Shown: positions 5,370-6,149 of the stretch, in pieces
Layout: every line of letters starts with the position of its first letter
Numbering within the stretch: the stretch's first letter is position 1
Source of the DNA: an uncultured Methylocystaceae bacterium
GTDB lineage: Bacteria > Pseudomonadota > Alphaproteobacteria > Rhizobiales > Beijerinckiaceae
Assembly (NCBI GenBank): GCA_945956975.1
Contig: CAMFKC010000159.1
Coordinates: 1 to 6,149 of the forward strand
Length of the DNA: 6,149 bases
Direction: 5' to 3'
The notes under the pieces: generated by a model
Told to the model about the DNA's origin: nothing
The model's database searches: none
The model's input: the letters and a program-made list of their open reading frames with translations, nothing else
Position numbers and translations under genes: made by a program

Positions 5370-6149
5370 ATGATCGCAAATCTCGCCCGCCGCCTGCCGT
5401 TCTATTACGGCTGGGTCGTCGTCGCCGTCGCCTTCGTCACCATGGCGATCGGCGTCAATGCGCGCACGTCCTTCTCGCTCCTGCTGGCGCCGATCGTCCA
5501 GGAATTCGGCTGGGGCCGCGCGGCCGTCGCCGGCGCCTTCTCCTTCGGCTTCCTCACCTCCGCGCTGCTCTCGCCGCTGCTCGGGCGTCTCATGGACACC
5601 AAGGGGCCGCGCTTCTGCATCGAGATCGGCATCTTCCTCGTCGGCGCGGGCCTGCTGCTCGCGCCGCTGACAACGCAGCCATGGCATCTCTATCTCACGC
5701 TCGGCATGCTGGTCGGCGGCGGCAGCGTCTGCCTCACCTTCACCGGCCAGTCGCTCTATCTGCCCAACTGGTTCGTCCGGCGGCGCGGGCTGGCCATCAG
5801 CCTCGCGTTTTCGGGCGTCGGCGTCGGCTCCATCCTGCTGCTGCCCGCCTTCCAGCGCTGGATCGAGAGCTACGGCTGGCGCACGGCCTGCATCATTCTC
5901 GGGCTAGGGATGATGGCGATTCTCGCGCCGCTCAATCTCTTCGTCGCGCGCAAGCCGTCGGACCTCGGCCTCGAGCCCGATGGCGACGCAGCAGCAACGC
6001 CGGGCGGCGCGCCGAAGCGCAGCAACATCGTCGATCGCGAATGGGCCGCCATCGACTGGACGCTCGCGCGTGCTGTGAGAACCTTCCGGTTCTGGATGCT
6101 CGCCATCGGCTATTTCACCGGCCTCTTCACCTGGTATGCGGTGCAGGTC
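5370..6149 (+). CDS. MFS transporter, N-terminal part, cut by the right window edge
   Basis: The frame opens at ATG 5370 and stays open to the last base, giving 260 residues of a protein usually about 400-450 long. It is a polytopic inner membrane transporter of the major facilitator superfamily. Hydrophobic segments are seen at about 13-34, 51-71, 83-103, 106-128, 140-160 and 171-192, followed by a hydrophilic central loop (about 193-238) and the start of a seventh segment (WMLAIGYFTGLFTWY). The loop between segments 2 and 3 carries GRLMDTKGPR (72-81), the MFS motif A with its acidic and basic residues. FYYGWVVV near the N terminus and NWFVRRRGLAISLAFSGVGVGS (133-154, between segments 4 and 5) resemble the monocarboxylate / oxalate-formate antiporter-like branch, so a carboxylate substrate is plausible but unproven. 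No good ribosome binding site precedes the ATG, and no upstream in-frame start was found. No independent promoter is evident in the short gap after the palindrome. Confidence 0.9.
   Translation, partial: MIANLARRLPFYYGWVVVAVAFVTMAIGVNARTSFSLLLAPIVQEFGWGRAAVAGAFSFGFLTSALLSPLLGRLMDTKGPRFCIEIGIFLVGAGLLLAPLTTQPWHLYLTLGMLVGGGSVCLTFTGQSLYLPNWFVRRRGLAISLAFSGVGVGSILLLPAFQRWIESYGWRTACIILGLGMMAILAPLNLFVARKPSDLGLEPDGDAAATPGGAPKRSNIVDREWAAIDWTLARAVRTFRFWMLAIGYFTGLFTWYAVQV

Noticed and set aside
5346..5687. Open frame on the - strand (113 codons) opposite the MFS transporter start.
   Set aside because: The + strand frame encodes clear MFS transmembrane segments and motif A; the - strand product is a charged low-complexity shadow.
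1..6149. CRISPR arrays, tRNA or rRNA genes, insertion sequences and phage integration sites.
   Set aside because: No regularly spaced direct repeats, no tRNA-like cloverleaf sequence with CCA-end context, no transposase or integrase motifs were seen on either strand.

Overview
This window looks like a chromosomal segment of a high-GC proteobacterium, most probably an alphaproteobacterium. The reasons are a very strong G/C bias at third codon positions, the style of the DnaE sequence, and an interspersed palindrome (CGTCATTGCGAG type) that I recall as common in alphaproteobacterial genomes. Genus and species cannot be read from the sequence. No tRNA, rRNA, CRISPR array, transposase, phage gene or integration module is visible.

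Layout from left to right: (1) the 3' two-thirds of dnaE, the replicative DNA polymerase III alpha subunit, on the + strand and cut by the left edge; (2) a 62-base gap almost filled by a perfect 24-bp hairpin; (3) sohB, a membrane-anchored S49 serine protease on the - strand, convergent with dnaE; (4) a 208-base divergent intergenic region with a second kind of long palindrome, a possible promoter and a ribosome binding site; (5) an AidB-like acyl-CoA dehydrogenase on the + strand; (6) a 94-base gap with a second copy of the first palindrome, here followed by a T-run like an intrinsic terminator; (7) the 5' part of a major facilitator superfamily (MFS) transporter on the + strand, cut by the right edge.

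The four genes do not form an evident pathway. dnaE is replication housekeeping, sohB is envelope or protein quality control, and the dehydrogenase and transporter are metabolic and may or may not be functionally linked. The strand changes and the palindromes at every gene junction argue for separate transcription units.

No new multi-gene system is visible. The signal that the genes do not explain is in the gaps: all three are occupied by long inverted repeats of two families. One family occurs twice with near-identical arms but unrelated loops, each arm being itself a small palindrome. This looks like a REP/BIME-like or miniature palindromic element positioned a few bases after stop codons.
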